From positions 73,096,201-73,160,200 of the forward strand of contig CM059562.1 in assembly GCA_030386875.1 (NCBI GenBank): 64,000 bases of DNA, given 5' to 3'. A model generated the notes under the pieces. It did no database searches. It was not told the DNA's origin and worked only from the letters and a program-made list of their open reading frames with translations. Source of the stretch: Morinoia aosen (taxonomy: Eukaryota > Arthropoda > Malacostraca > Amphipoda > Talitridae). This document shows positions 47,069 through 58,995 of this stretch, one piece after another; position 1 is the first letter of the stretch; every line of letters starts with the position of its first letter. Made by a program: the position numbers and the translations under genes.

Positions 47069-48506
47069 CTGAAGGTACTTGGACAGTCTGCTTTGGTGGC
47101 TCTTCTCCCGGCACATTTTCTTTACTAGTATTTACATTGATATCATCACTTTGACTTTTATTTACACTTTCTACATTGACTAAACTTTCATCACGTGAGT
47201 TGTTCTGTGCTTCTTCTTCCTCCATAGCGACCACACTGCACTCTTTACTCCTACCACGACTTTCGTACGCTGCTGTCGCCCATTGCTGCCTAACACCACT
47301 CGCGGGCAAACTTGCATCGGGAGGTATTCGCGTTCGGTTTTTCGCAGAACGCAGTCTTGACGCACGGGTTCTTGAGAGAGTTTCTTGTGGAGATTGCGGA
47401 CTTGTTGATACTGTGTCATTGAGCGGCGATCGAGAAGTTGATCGTCTGCTGACGGACGGCGCAGGGGCGCCGGAAAGTCCCCTCCACACCTCGGAGCCTG
47501 AAGGACTCACGCACCCTCCGATGGCTGCACTCCACTCAGGGTCGCTTGTTGGCGTCGCTACTTCAAGTCCCAACCATCTCGGAGCACTGAAAGTTGTTGA
47601 AGTTCCTGCTCCTCCAACTTCCAAGCCATGTCCGAATAGTCTGCTTGGTTCCGCAGGTACTGAAGGGATCGCCTGATGCCCCGTCGTATGACCAGTACCA
47701 AGAAACGAGGCAACCAGATGTGGAGTGGAAGGGGTGAGTGTAGCGTACGATGGACTTAAAACAGGTAAAGAACAAGACGGAGAAAATGTAGTTGGAATTA
47801 ATAATGGGTCACATGGTGATTGTGGAGCCCAACCTTCTCCCAAAATGGGATGATCAGTATTCGCTGGTAAAAGTTCCGTGTATTGGCCATAGGGTTCCTT
47901 ATAACTTGATGATGATGCATACTGATGCTCACTCGATGTGTTTGGAAGAGGGTTAGCGGAAGAATTCGAGCCAGGCCAGTTTGGTTCCAAATGAGGACTT
48001 TGATGTCGGCTTCCAGTGTCAGACGTCGCAGAGGCCCCTGGTGAGCCGTACAAACTCATAGGAGTTAGTCTTCTGAGTGCATCCGGGCTGGGGGCATTTT
48101 GAAGGGGGCCCACCTTCGATGGTGGTGGTGGGCCCCCTGGATAATCATCCATGAAGAATGAGAGGCAGGCTGGTGACAGCGGCGGCAGATGGAGAGGGAC
48201 AGGACGCTGAGAGCCTGTCATGGTCCTCGCTTGAGCAAACTTCTCTAGACAGTCCTCCTCATGCCAGCGCAAGAAGTGGAAGCATCGGCTCCTGATCCGA
48301 ACGATCGACACGAAGTTCCCGTCACTGCTCTGACGAAGCGTACTGTAGGACTGGAGAGCCAACAGTCCCTTCGCCCGGAGTCGGTCCCTCGTCGCTGACT
48401 CAGAATGAGTCAAACGCAGCGTACTACCGGACGTGGACGTCAGTGACGCCAAAGCTGAACTCGTTAGGATCGATGCAAAAGTTCGTGGCATGCCTATCGG
48501 CCGCAG
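47069..48506 (-). CDS. Long Ser/Pro/Thr-rich exon, unknown regulator-like protein
   Basis: The best-supported coding segment. On the minus strand a branch-like GACTAAC is followed 18 bases later by TTTCCGGTGACAG; the exon opens at 48506 and stays open for 479 codons. It ends at TTCAG/GTGAGT, where reading on would hit TAA within three codons. The first ATG in the exon is at 48491. Residues counted from there: about 1-90 basic and Ser/Leu-rich; 110-130 include MDDYPGGPPPPSKVGP; 130-400 are low-complexity Ser/Pro/Thr/Gly with repeated SP and TP sites; 420-476 are acidic and Asn-rich (MEEEEAQNNSRDES). There is no zinc finger, kinase or membrane segment. This composition is typical of disordered activation regions of transcription factors or adaptors, but I do not recognise the family. 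GC is well above the flanks. If it is an internal exon, the frame enters in phase 0 and leaves in phase 1. Confidence 0.6.
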
Positions 48507-49020
48507 CTGTCACCGGAAACAATGTTAGTCTCTCATACTGTTCTATTTAACCTGCCCGTTCACATTACTCAATGCAAATTTCCCGCATCAAGACGTGCTT
48601 CACTATTTACGTCACATTTACAACTTCTCATAGGTTTCCGTTTTCTATGCTGCTCTTGGCTAGATTTCTTCAGGAGTGACTGCTCCATCGCGCTCGGTCT
48701 CGACACTTTTGCTTTCAAAAGAACACTGCTCTTCACACCGACGCTCTGAGCTCGCAACGACGCTCGCGGGAGCACGTGTGACGCTAGCCATCAGAAAACC
48801 AAGATTGAAATCACTTCTCGGAGCAACCCGAAGAGAAGCTGCAGCGCTCGCACCACGTGAGGACGCGACCTGTTGCGACTTGCTCTTACTTGTATAGGCG
48901 CTTGGAGCTCACTAGAGCTCGTAGTGGCCGCCTTCACCTGCTGTCGCTGCCATCCCTGTCCGGAAACTGATCTTGCGGTCCGCACCAGCAGATGCAGGCG
49001 CCGGAAATGACAGCAAAAGA
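48507..49020 (-). promoter_or_regulatory. GC/CpG-richer upstream region with possible 5' exon
   Basis: GC- and CpG-enriched DNA directly upstream of the long minus-strand exon. It holds two CACGTG E-boxes (48773-48778 and 48854-48859). A possible 5' exon ends at 48938 with the donor GACAGCAG/GTGAAG. Its frame ending LVRTARSVSGQGWQRQQ joins the long exon in phase 0. An ATG in good context (GGGATGG, 48951-48953) lies in a different frame that would stop soon after splicing. Promoter role is inferred from position and composition only. Confidence 0.3.
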
Positions 49021-52000
49021 CGATGCCCTAGCTCCTCACTAACGGGAGGTACAACTTGTTATCAGTCTTTGTTGTGTGCAGGAGTAAACTTTTCGATGTT
49101 GCCTCAAGCTTTCCGGCGAATCTCTAGAACTAAATTAAACTGAGTACTTGTTTCGCTTAATTGCATCTGCTGATAATTTTTTGGGTCTGTGGTTGACATT
49201 TCTCGTGGAAATGTCTGCTCAAACAAGCGCTAAGAGCAAATCAATGATGTAATTGGTTTCGTCTTGTAAACTTCATATGCTGAGCAAGTTTTAATTTTTT
49301 TAAATACACACGTCCTTTTCACAAATTAGAATTTCGAAGATATTCGGCTCTCACTCAAGTTTGAAATTCAAAATAATGATACGTCGTCGCATTTGCCGTG
49401 AGTACGTATTAACATTTCTATTTTCTAGATGAGCAATTGGTTCGAAAATTACCGACTATTTATCTGTGAAACTAACATTCACGATGAAAAAAATTACACT
49501 TTTTATTGAAATTGCTTTATAAACTTTACATATAGCCTTCAATAGTCTTAGAGAAAACTTGAGCCAATAATAAATTGATTTGTTAGAAGTAACTCAGCTG
49601 AAGGTACTACAAATTAAAAACGTATATTTTAGCATTTGTAGGGCATCGTAGCTTGAATAAGCGTGTCAATCAGATCACCATTTGGATCTGATCAGAGCTG
49701 GGAATCAACATGCAAGAAAATCCTGACGATGGTCTAAATATAGCGATAAACATTCTGAGAAGGTCCGCCTGTGTCCACATCCAGCAGTCCAAAAGCTCCC
49801 GGAACTTGGCCTGGATTTCTGTGCCTTGCATGGCCCATCTCTTGCTAATTAATTTCTTCACTTAATGAGGTCCTGACGGCTGCTTTGAACGCTCCTCTGT
49901 ATCGAAATGTTTTTCAGTCCGTAAAAATATCACGCGAAGGTGTTTTCTACGAAGATTTGACTCCAAAAATATCGCGTAAAAATGCAATTGATTTTGTTCA
50001 AGTTTGTTCACGGCTCATGAGCAGGAATATGAAGATTATTAATGCGAATTTATCCAGAAATGACAATAAATAAATTTCCGTACTATATAAAGTCAAACTC
50101 AAATTAAAAGAAAATGGGCAGTTTTTTGGTAAAACTAGTTTTATTTTCAGTCAAAATAGAAATTATAAACAGGAATGCAGAGATATAATAGCCGAGGCCA
50201 TGTGACCACCACCAAGTGGCCGTTGGATCCATTGTACTTTATTTGAATACCAAATAATGTACGCGTGACCGACTATCGTAATTAGCGTAGACCGATAACG
50301 CAGGCTTCATTTGAGAAAACCTTTCTCTTCACATAAATTTGATGCCTCTGATTCATTGGAGGCGTAGCAATAGCTTGAAAGACATTTTTATGGGAGTTTC
50401 TATTGTTCAATTAATTAAGCATCAATTGCAAACTCCGCAAATAGTTTCCTAAGAATATTGCCAATTTAATTAAATCACATAAATAATGTAAAATTTTAAA
50501 ATATGTTTCATCATTCAATTCAAATTTAAATAACTCGAAACACTTTCCACTTTCAAAGTAAGTTTTATAGATGAGGTTAACAAAACATTCTACAATTAGT
50601 ATGAAGTCTTCCAGATAGCAGATAAAAATCCTTCATAATTTCATTCTATGGCACGAGAACTTTGCTATACAAGGTGATAAAATTCGACCAACGTCCGATT
50701 GCATGCATGGTTTACCTCATATCACTCCGTAGCACGATGTAAATTGAACCGAGTAATATATTCCTCCCAATGCCATACCGCACCGTTATACATGTCGAGT
50801 GAGCTGCGGCATGGGATATCTGTAGAAAACGGTGCCAAGATTGTCTATAGCTATTGTGTAGTTTTGGAATATTTACTGATTGAATTTCAGGCGTGCGAAA
50901 TTAGGTGCTCTGGAACAACGTGGCCAATTCCTTGAGTTGTGCAAGAAAGTGATATGAATATGACATGAGTTGTAGTCGTTTGTTGTGAGACTGTTTAGCA
51001 GAATGCAGATATCACCCATTAGAATGTCTTGAACTGTTTCAGGGCAGCCGAGAGGTCAATTATAAAACTTATGCATTATTCAAACAGTGCATTTACTGTA
51101 TGTTTGCAATAGGTCTTGTGAATTTAAACTCGTGACTTTAAGTGCTCTATCTAAAAAAATCTAATACATGATAAGTTAAAACAAAATGTAGTTTATGATA
51201 TTTAAGAAATCGAATACAAAGAAAAACTATTTTAAACTAAAACCACGCTTGGTTTGGTCCAGTGTGCAGCATTCGTTCTCTCATTAATTCCGAGGGAGTC
51301 AACTTATCTACTTTCTTAAAAAAATACATGAACGTACTCCAAACACATACTTTCGGAAAACAGCTCCAACCATACATCATTTATTTGTCTTAAATCGTGA
51401 ACGTCCGCACATCTTAACGAATTAAACTAGTTAAGATTGGAGATTTATGTCTGTGAATTTTATACAGGTCCTTCGCATTACAAACACTATTATAGGCATC
51501 TGATAACAGGGTGGTGAAGTTAAAAACTTGTAGATTTCACTACTAAATTACATATAATATACATTTCACTCAACGTGCATTTTGAAACGGTATTTTTTAG
51601 TAGCCATCATTAGGTAAACATGATTGTACAGTACTCAGCAACTTTTGAGCAGCGAAGTGCGAAATTGGCATTCACCATGCACCGACCTTATTTTGACGAT
51701 CACAAGCGAAGACTTTACCATTTACGTGAGTTAGTTTTGTTCTTCTCGGTCGGTGGTGGGAACTAACACGCGAAATTTTTGCACATAGCGATAAGGCAGC
51801 CTTATCTCCCGCGTGTACTCGATATGAGCGTGCAAGCCTTCGGTGACAACGCGGGCCAAGTTTGAACTTCGATGTTTTGTGAATTTTGATGCAGATAAAT
51901 AAAGTAGACTTTGTGAGCGGTGTTCATATAACGGAAAAAATGCATTTTTGTATCTGTAGTTATCCGTTAAATAACAAGAAGTTCCTATGATTTGACTGCA

Positions 52001-52260
52001 GTAAAAGAAACCATGTTCAGATAACTGTATTTTTTATCGCTGATAGAAAACTGGTTCCAAGGCCGCGGGATCTATAGAAAACGGCGCTCCAAGAAACAGG
52101 AATGTATTTATTATTCAGAATTTTCTTACCACATCAGAAATTCTATGATTCATTAGAAATAGACGAAAATAAATATGGTCATTATTGGTGGAATTTTACT
52201 GAAAACGATGAAACAGTTGATGATATAAGCGAGTATCAATTCATGTATGATTAGCTCACT
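49021..52260. other. AT-rich stretch, no clear gene
   Basis: No repeats of note. A small island at 49680-49860 is open on both strands (minus ISKRWAMQGTEIQAKFRELL; plus MQENPDDGLNIAINILRRSA), without convincing splice sites. Otherwise nothing is supported. Confidence 0.45.
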
Positions 52261-52319
52261 TGCCGAAATTACACTGCACAGCTGGCTGAACGTTCTCTGA
52301 AAAACGTCAGTATTATTAA

Positions 52320-52860
52320 ACGATGGTTGCTACACACGTGCTGTAATGCAGGTGTTGTAACACAAGTCTTGCAACACAGGTGTTGCTGCGCAGGTGTTGC
52401 CACACAGGTGTTGCTGCGCAGGTGTTGCCACACAGGTGTTGCTGCGCAGGTGTTGCCACACAGGTGTTGCTGCGCAGGTGTTGCCATACAGGTGTTGCTG
52501 CGCAGGTGTTGCCACACAGGTGTTGCTGCGCAGGTGTTGCCATACAGGTGTTGCTGCGCAGGTGTTGCCATACAGGTGTTGCCATACAGGTGTTGCCATA
52601 CAGGTGTTGCTGCGCAGGTGTTGCCACACAGGTGTTGCTGCGCAGGTGTTGCCATACAGGTGTTGCTGCGCAGGTGTTGCCACACAGGTGTTGCTGCGCA
52701 GGTGTTGCCACACAGGTGTTGCTGCGCAGGTGTTGCCACACAGGTGTTGCTGCGCAGGTGTTGCCATACAGGTGTTGCTGCGCAGGTGTTGCCACACAGG
52801 TGTTGATGCGCAGGTGTTGCCACACAGGTGTTGCTAAATACAGTACGTGTTGCTCCACAG
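52320..52860. repeat. 14-bp tandem array, about 33 tight copies
   Basis: The tight core at 52377-52835 alternates CAGGTGTTGCTGCG with CAGGTGTTGCCACA or CAGGTGTTGCCATA, giving a 28-bp higher period in most of the array. Degenerate copies extend on both sides, and related GTGTTAC-ACA motifs recur to about 53130. The unit has no stop in any frame on either strand and 14 is not a multiple of three, so all six frames are open for about 440 bases. Each unit contains the E-box CAGGTG. Confidence 0.95.
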
Positions 52861-53020
52861 TTGTTGCACCACTTGCGTCTTATACAGGTCTTATAGGTGT
52901 TACCACTCAACTTAGTTATCACTACACCGAGCTTCAGTTGCAATAATTCTTGCAATTATTGTGTCACAATATAAATTTTTTGAGTGTTACCACACAGATG
53001 TTACTACAACGGTGCTTTTA

Positions 53021-53021
53021 C

Positions 53022-53070
<49 letters not shown>
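53021..53070. repeat. (TA)n(TG)n microsatellite
   Basis: An alternating CATATACA lead runs into about 16 TA dinucleotides and then five TG dinucleotides. Confidence 0.95.
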
Positions 53071-53071
<1 letters not shown>

Positions 53072-53159
53072 AAATGTTACTACACATGTGCTACTATACA
53101 GACGTTACTACTACAATACAGAACTTACTACACAGGTGCTTTATTACTTCCTGGCGTAG

Positions 53160-55095
53160 ATGGTTAATTCTTTTTGTCTGGTTCAAAATCACCAAAAAAT
53201 TACACTATGTGTGTGTTTTTTTAATAAATATATAAGTTTCGCAATCCAAAACACGAATTTTTGTGGGGATGGAACACTATTTGTAACGATAATGGAATAA
53301 ATAAAGTTCATAATACAGCGTGAAGTTCAAAATTATCAGGGCTTATTTAATAATATCAGGATGTATTTATTGTTATCTCTGTTCTACATAATTACTCTTG
53401 AATTTCTAAAATGTAATTTATCGCCCTTTTTGAACTTCAACTCATGTCTATACTATGTAGCAGGTGTGTAGCTGTGTGTACTTTTGGTTCATGTACAATA
53501 TGTATAGAGCCGATTGATGCTACACATTACATAAATGCATTCAAATACAGTGAATTAGAAACTAAAAATTAGGCAGCAATAAGAATATTTCATGCAAACG
53601 CAACGTGGAATGTTTCGATAACATTATCACTTGAAGGAGAGTGCTTGGAAGAAATAGAAGAAAGCTTCTTTGTTTTCATAACCTCCTGCAACTGATAACG
53701 ACACATATCTATATTCGAATAAATCTTACACCTAGCTGGCCAGTTCAGTATTTCTAGCTCTGTCCTCGTATTTGTGCCAATACGTTTTGTAAGTAAGGCG
53801 TGACGAAAGAATTTCATCATGTTTGTCTCGGTTTTCAGCGAATAGTCACCGGGCTCACGTCCACAGTTCCTAACTGAGTTTTACATCCTTCTAGTCGTGT
53901 TTTTAACCAGTGTGTGAGAAAGTAAAAATGTACATCATTCAAGCTATTTTTTGGATAAAGCTATTCAATCTATTTTGTATTATGATTCTTATGCTCAAAT
54001 TGTGTTCAACGTGTTTTTTATTGCCGTGATGCTTCAGTGTTCCGAAAACAGATATATATAAAGTCTATCGTGTATAGAAAAATTGTGTAGTAGACTTTTA
54101 TGTTAGGTAACGACTGTACAAATCTAACTTGGATATATCGACAAAAAATAACCGTAGGATAATATGCATATAATAACGCATGGAAAACATGTTGCACATA
54201 TCGTGCTGTTTAACTTCATACATGTAAAACTCTATACTTAAGTGCTTTGATGCATGAGATTAAATCCTATACCTTCGACAGATAATCTGTGTAGTTTTTT
54301 CTGGGCATTCAAGTACTCGTTCCAAATACATGTTTTTTAATTTCATCAAGTTATCAAGCTATGAAAATAAACTTCATTCGCTTTCGAAATCTCAGTCAAA
54401 GTTTTTGAATAACTAGAACACAAAAAAAATATAGTGGGTTGTCACAAAAAATTTTCAGCACGTCTTATTCGCTTAATTTTTCGAATAAATTCCACAGGTG
54501 CCATAGACTTCAGAAGACAACTGCAAAAGAAGAGAGTTTAATGCATTGAAAAGGACTTTGTTTATTGTTTGAGAATTTATTTCTCAAACAAATAATTTCT
54601 CATTCTTCGAAAGAGTTGCAATAACCGTTTTCGATAAGTACTTTACGACGTGGAAATTTGCTTCCCTCGGATCCTATTCACGGAAAAAAAAATCAAGTTA
54701 TATCGCAAATCTCCATTATATGGAACAATATATAAGGACCTTTTCATCGCGTACGGCTTAGTTCATATATTAATGAATATTGACAAGATTTTCTAAAATC
54801 GAATTCGTCTAGGATAGAAAGTCTCTAATTTTGAACCTGCAGACGAGTATACGGACGCTAAAATATAGAAGATTGAATGAATAAATCTTTAGGCTTTATT
54901 GCACATTTGCTGCTCGTACAGTGTTGCAGAGTGAAAAACACACCTTTAAATCATAGAGAAATATACTTCATTAAGGATATAGGAATTCGCTAAACGTTTT
55001 TTCAGCACTTAATCTCCCCGAACGAGAGACATATATGGAGATAGAAAGTTTTGTATCCCCATTTAATCGTTAAGTGAAATCTTATAGGTCTAATT
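53160..55095. other. AT-rich stretch, no clear gene
   Basis: No supported exon or array. A 76-codon minus frame at 53590-53820 lacks splice support. Confidence 0.5.
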
Positions 55096-55099
55096 TAAC

Positions 55100-55214
55100 T
55101 CGGATACGGAAGTACGGATATGGAAGTACGGATATGGAAGTACGGATATGGAAGTACGGATATGGAAGTACGGATATGGAAGTACGGATATGGAAGTACG
55201 GATATGGAAGTACG
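55100..55214. repeat. 14-bp tandem repeat, about 8 copies
   Basis: The unit TACGGATATGGAAG is nearly perfect apart from the first copy. The minus frame across it (LPYPYFHIRTS-type repeats) is a by-product. Confidence 0.95.
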
Positions 55215-56602
55215 AGTGAGAAAGAAATTTCATGACAATTAAAGGCGATACTTATTTCGAAGTTGAACTCCACGCATTGTATGCATATAGTCTATTATAC
55301 ATACATTTATCCCAGGACTTCATCCTCGTAAAATTTTTCATGCATTTGGATTCTTAATTTATTTGTGCAAAAACACTACGCCTGACTTATATTTTTATAA
55401 AAAATTTTCCCTCTTCACGAACCAACTGAAAACCCTAACATTGTGATTTTAATTTTTTTTGGATTATATATCAAAAGTAACACTAAATATCATTCTTTTG
55501 ATGCTTTTTGAAGCTCGGCAGCTTCTACAGAAATATTAAACATGATCGTTCTATAAACCATACAGTATCTGCATATTGTTGAGACTATACAAGAAAACAA
55601 AAGCAGATAATTTTTTTACCATTTCCGGCCAACAACAAGAAACTTCAGTGCTATCCTATCGACATTGATAACGTATCCAACTTTCTTTCTTTTCAGTTCC
55701 GGAAGTACTCGACTGCAATCGAACAAATACAGCCCAAGCGAACTTCATTAAGTGAAACTCTACGGGAACGGGAATCCGTGTTTCATTTACCAGCGCCTTG
55801 AAAATTCAATGTTTCTTTGTTAAAAGTGGGCGTTATTTGGTGTAGAAGAATGAGAAAAGTGTCACCATTTTATATTCATTGACCTAAATGAGGCATTTTT
55901 ACGATAATTTACAGTTAAACACAAATGGTAGCGAAGACATCATTTAATATTATATAAAATTAGCACAAGTTTAAGAAAATTGTTAACGATGAGTAGAGGC
56001 TTATTAATTTATCCTGAAATGAATAGCCGTGGTTAAATTTTTAAATATAATCAGTAATAATCCCTTGATCATTTATCAGATAAACATTCGTCAAGTCAAC
56101 GTGCATCAATAACTTGGCCTGTATTGATAGGGAACAGATGCCCTACATATGGCACGTGTCAAAAATGAACTTCTTCTATAGAAGCCAGGGCGTGAAAATG
56201 TGATTATATGGAACTTTCATATTCATTTCCAAACAAAATTTAAGCCCCTACGAAAGCTCAACGTCCTGAGAAAGAAGGCGATCATTCTACGAAACAGACC
56301 CGAAATACAACAGCAACGAACATTACACATCAGGTCGCTCGGCCTGTGATAAAGACACAAGTGCCATGAAGTTTTTTTGCGATAAGGCACTGATAGTCGA
56401 CTGAGCTTAACACGCGCGTTTAATGCGCTTGATTCAAAATGCACTTCTTGTCCAATTAGAGGAGTGGTCGAGACGTACTCGAGAAATAAGGGAATAGAAC
56501 ATCCAATGGTAGGCGGAGGAGGGACAGTGGGCGGCCCCATGGTATTGAGGAGGTCTCTCCCAGCATCACTTGCAGTCGATGCGCTGATGCCTCAACACTC
56601 AC

Positions 56603-56670
56603 CAGCTGCCGCACGGACACCGTCTCGCCGAGCTGCCGAGCCGCGGCAGCCAAAGCCAGCAGTTGCTCCA
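56603..56670 (-). CDS. Candidate internal exon at the edge of the 32-bp array
   Basis: On the minus strand the acceptor TTTGACTGTCCAG is followed by 68 bases, ending at CGGCAGCTG/GTGAGT. The open frame reads EQLLALAAAARQLGETVSVR then QL, a Leu/Ala-rich helix with strongly GC-rich codons. The acceptor side, including the first ~15 exon bases, matches the 32-bp repeat unit that runs upstream for 25 copies. A plus frame of 75 codons overlaps. No family recognised. Confidence 0.35.
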
Positions 56671-57465
56671 CTGGACAGTCAAACAATTTAGCATTTGCTC
56701 CACTGGAACGTCAAACAATTTAGCATTTGCTCCACTGAACAGTCAAACAATTTAGCATTTGCTCCACTGGATAGTCAAACAATTTAGCATTTGCTCCACT
56801 GGAACACCAAACAATTTAGCATTTGCTCCACTGGACAATCAAACAATTTAGCATTTGCTCCACTGAACAGTCAAACAATTTAGCATTTTCTCCACTGGAC
56901 AGTCAAACAATTTAGCATTTGCTCCACTGGAACGTCAAACAATTTAGCATTTGCTCCGCTGGACAGTCAAACAATTTAGCATTTGCTCCACTGGACAGTC
57001 AAACAATTTAGCATTTGCTCCACTGGACAGTCAAACAATTTAGCATTTGCTCCACTGGAACGTCAAACAATTTAGCATTGGCTGCAGTGGATAGTCAAAC
57101 AATTTAGCATTTGTTCCACTGGAACGTCAAACAATTTAGCATTTGCTCTACTGAACAGTCAAACAATTTAGCATTTGCTCCACTGGACAGTCAAACAATT
57201 TAGCATTTGCTCCACTGGAACGTCAAACATTTTAGCATTTGCTCCACTGGACAGTCAAACAATTTAGCATTTGCTCCACTGGAACGTCAAACAATTTAGC
57301 ATTTGGTCCACTGAACAGTCAAACAATTTAGCATTTGCTCCACTGGAACGTCAAACAATTCAGCATTGGCTACAGTGGATAGTCAAACAATTTAGCATTC
57401 GCTCCACTGGACAGTCAAACAATTTAGCATTTGCTCCACTGGATAGTGAAACAATTTATTTTCCA
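56661..57465. repeat. 32-bp tandem array, 25 copies
   Basis: The plus-strand unit is CTCCACTGGACAGTCAAACA then ATTTAGCATTTG. Variants at the centre are GGACAGTC, GGAACGTC, GAACAGTC and GGATAGTC. On the minus strand each unit reads TGCTAAATTGTTTGACTG then TCCAGTGGAG, i.e. a CTAAAT branch-like element 14 bases before an AG. Two diverged ~84-bp relatives with GGAACTTTCCGCATCTTGT lie just to the right (57485-57615). Confidence 0.97.
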
Positions 57466-58278
57466 CCAGAGACGGCGTTAGATTGAAAAATAGGAACTCT
57501 CTGCATCTTGTCGAGTGAAATTAAATTGGGATGAGCTTTGAAACGATTTGCCCTACAGGACAGTCAAAAACAGGAACTTTCCGCATCTTGTGGTAAAAAA
57601 TTAAAGGGAAAAGAGCTATGAGAAGTATGAAATTAGAGCATTTTATATCAGGAAATTAGGTAGCAAGGAACTCATTAAGGCAGTTTTTATTTGAAATGTT
57701 ACATAAAGAGAAACACAGCGTTACTTCTCTCATAAGCGTTTTGAATCATAGTTTCGATGTCAGGTATCTATGTTGCGTTAGATTCCTGAACAGGGCACCC
57801 CAGATTTCAATTTTTGCGTGCATGAGAAATAGGGTAACATTAAAGCTGTCCTTTCATCTTGTTAAATAAAAGATTAGAAAACATGCTCGAATAAGTGTGA
57901 AAGCTATTTTTCACGTGTATAAGAAATTCACCCTTGAGAATATTTATATATAATACATTAGCGCTCTTATTGCTATGATAGTCAGCAGAACATTATCATA
58001 ACAACAAAAATCCGATGACGCAATACTCAGCGAGTTATCTGATACTCAAAAATCATTCAGAATTGAACACTCAATTGATTGAGTGGCCCTTTTTCAATTA
58101 ATTAATATCACTCGACTGATTTTCTATAAAAACGTGAATTCGTAAAATGGGGGAATCCAAAGTCGTTGTTGAACCATCAACAAATCGTTATCAGAACTAT
58201 ATCTACATTTATCACACCTAATTTCGCTACATTTATTTTGAAGTCAACGCGCGTTCAGGCGAGCAGCCTTAAAAGAAG

Positions 58279-58395
58279 TTACGGCTCTCGAGGAGAAAAT
58301 TGCGCGTCATAGGCGAACCTAATGGAAGAGTCCTCCATGAGATTGTTTAATTTTTTTGAAAGCGTACAGAAAACTACTGGGCACCTCGTTGTAAA
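58279..58395 (-). CDS. Weak terminal-exon candidate beside the 66-bp array
   Basis: On the minus strand the last repeat unit runs into GTTCAATCTAGCAG. It is followed by 38 codons and TAA, reading FTTRCPVVFCTLSKKLNNLM, then EDSSIRFAYDAQFSPREP. A plus frame ending RAALKEVTALEEKIARHRRT overlaps it after GCGCGTTCAG. Only one at most can be real. Confidence 0.17.
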   Translation of the reverse strand, partial: FTTRCPVVFCTLSKKLNNLMEDSSIRFAYDAQFSPREP

Positions 58396-58401
58396 CTGCT
58401 A

Positions 58402-58995
58402 GATTGAACGCAAAGAGCGTAAACACTCGTTATTGCGCACGCATTTACTGAGGCGAAAATTATTTTAGATTGAACGCAAAGAGCGTAAACACTTGTTATT
58501 GCGCACGCATTTACTGAGGCGAAAATTATTTTAGGTTGAACGCAAAGAGCGTAAACACTCGTTATTGCGCACGCACTTACTGAGGCGAAAATTATTTTAG
58601 GTTGAACGCAAAGAGCGTAAACACTCGTTATTGCGCACGCATTTACTGAGGCGAAAATTATTTTAGATTGAACGCAAAGAGCGTAAACACTTGTTATTGC
58701 GCACGCATTTACTGAGGCGAAAATTATTTTAGGTTGAACGCAAAGAGCGTAAACACTTGTTATTGCGCACGCATTTACTGAGGCGAAAATTATTTTAGGT
58801 TGAACGCAAAGAGCGTAAACACTTGTTATTGCGCACGCATTTACTGAGGCGAAAATTATTTTAGGTTGAACGCAAAGAGCGTAAATACTCGTTATTGCGC
58901 ACGCATTTACTGAGGCGAAAATTATTTTAGGTTGAACGCAAAGAGCGTAAACACTTGTTATTGCGCACGCATTTACTGAGGCGACAATTATTTTA
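58402..58995. repeat. 66-bp tandem array, 9 near-identical copies
   Basis: The unit is GATTGAACGCAAAGAGCGTA, then AACACTCGTTATTGCGCACG, then CATTTACTGAGGCGAAAATT and ATTTTA. Unit starts are exactly 66 bases apart (58402, 58468, 58534 and so on to 58930). Only a handful of substitutions occur, mainly AGATTG/AGGTTG and ACTCG/ACTTG. Highly diverged relatives (CATTTACTGA, GGCGA and TGAACAGAAG fragments) continue to about 59280, so a young expansion sits at the edge of an old one. Confidence 0.97.

Noticed and set aside
47176-47676. 166-codon plus-strand open frame
   Set aside because: It lies fully antisense inside the better-supported minus-strand exon, which has acceptor and donor signals.
52269-52955. 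Long open frames (up to 228 codons) across the 14-bp array on both strands
   Set aside because: All six frames are open because the unit lacks stops and 14 is not a multiple of three; the peptides are pure repeat products with no independent coding evidence.
56661-57465. CRISPR-like array (32-bp repeated units)
   Set aside because: Units are directly adjacent with no unique spacers, and the genomic context is eukaryotic; this is a minisatellite.
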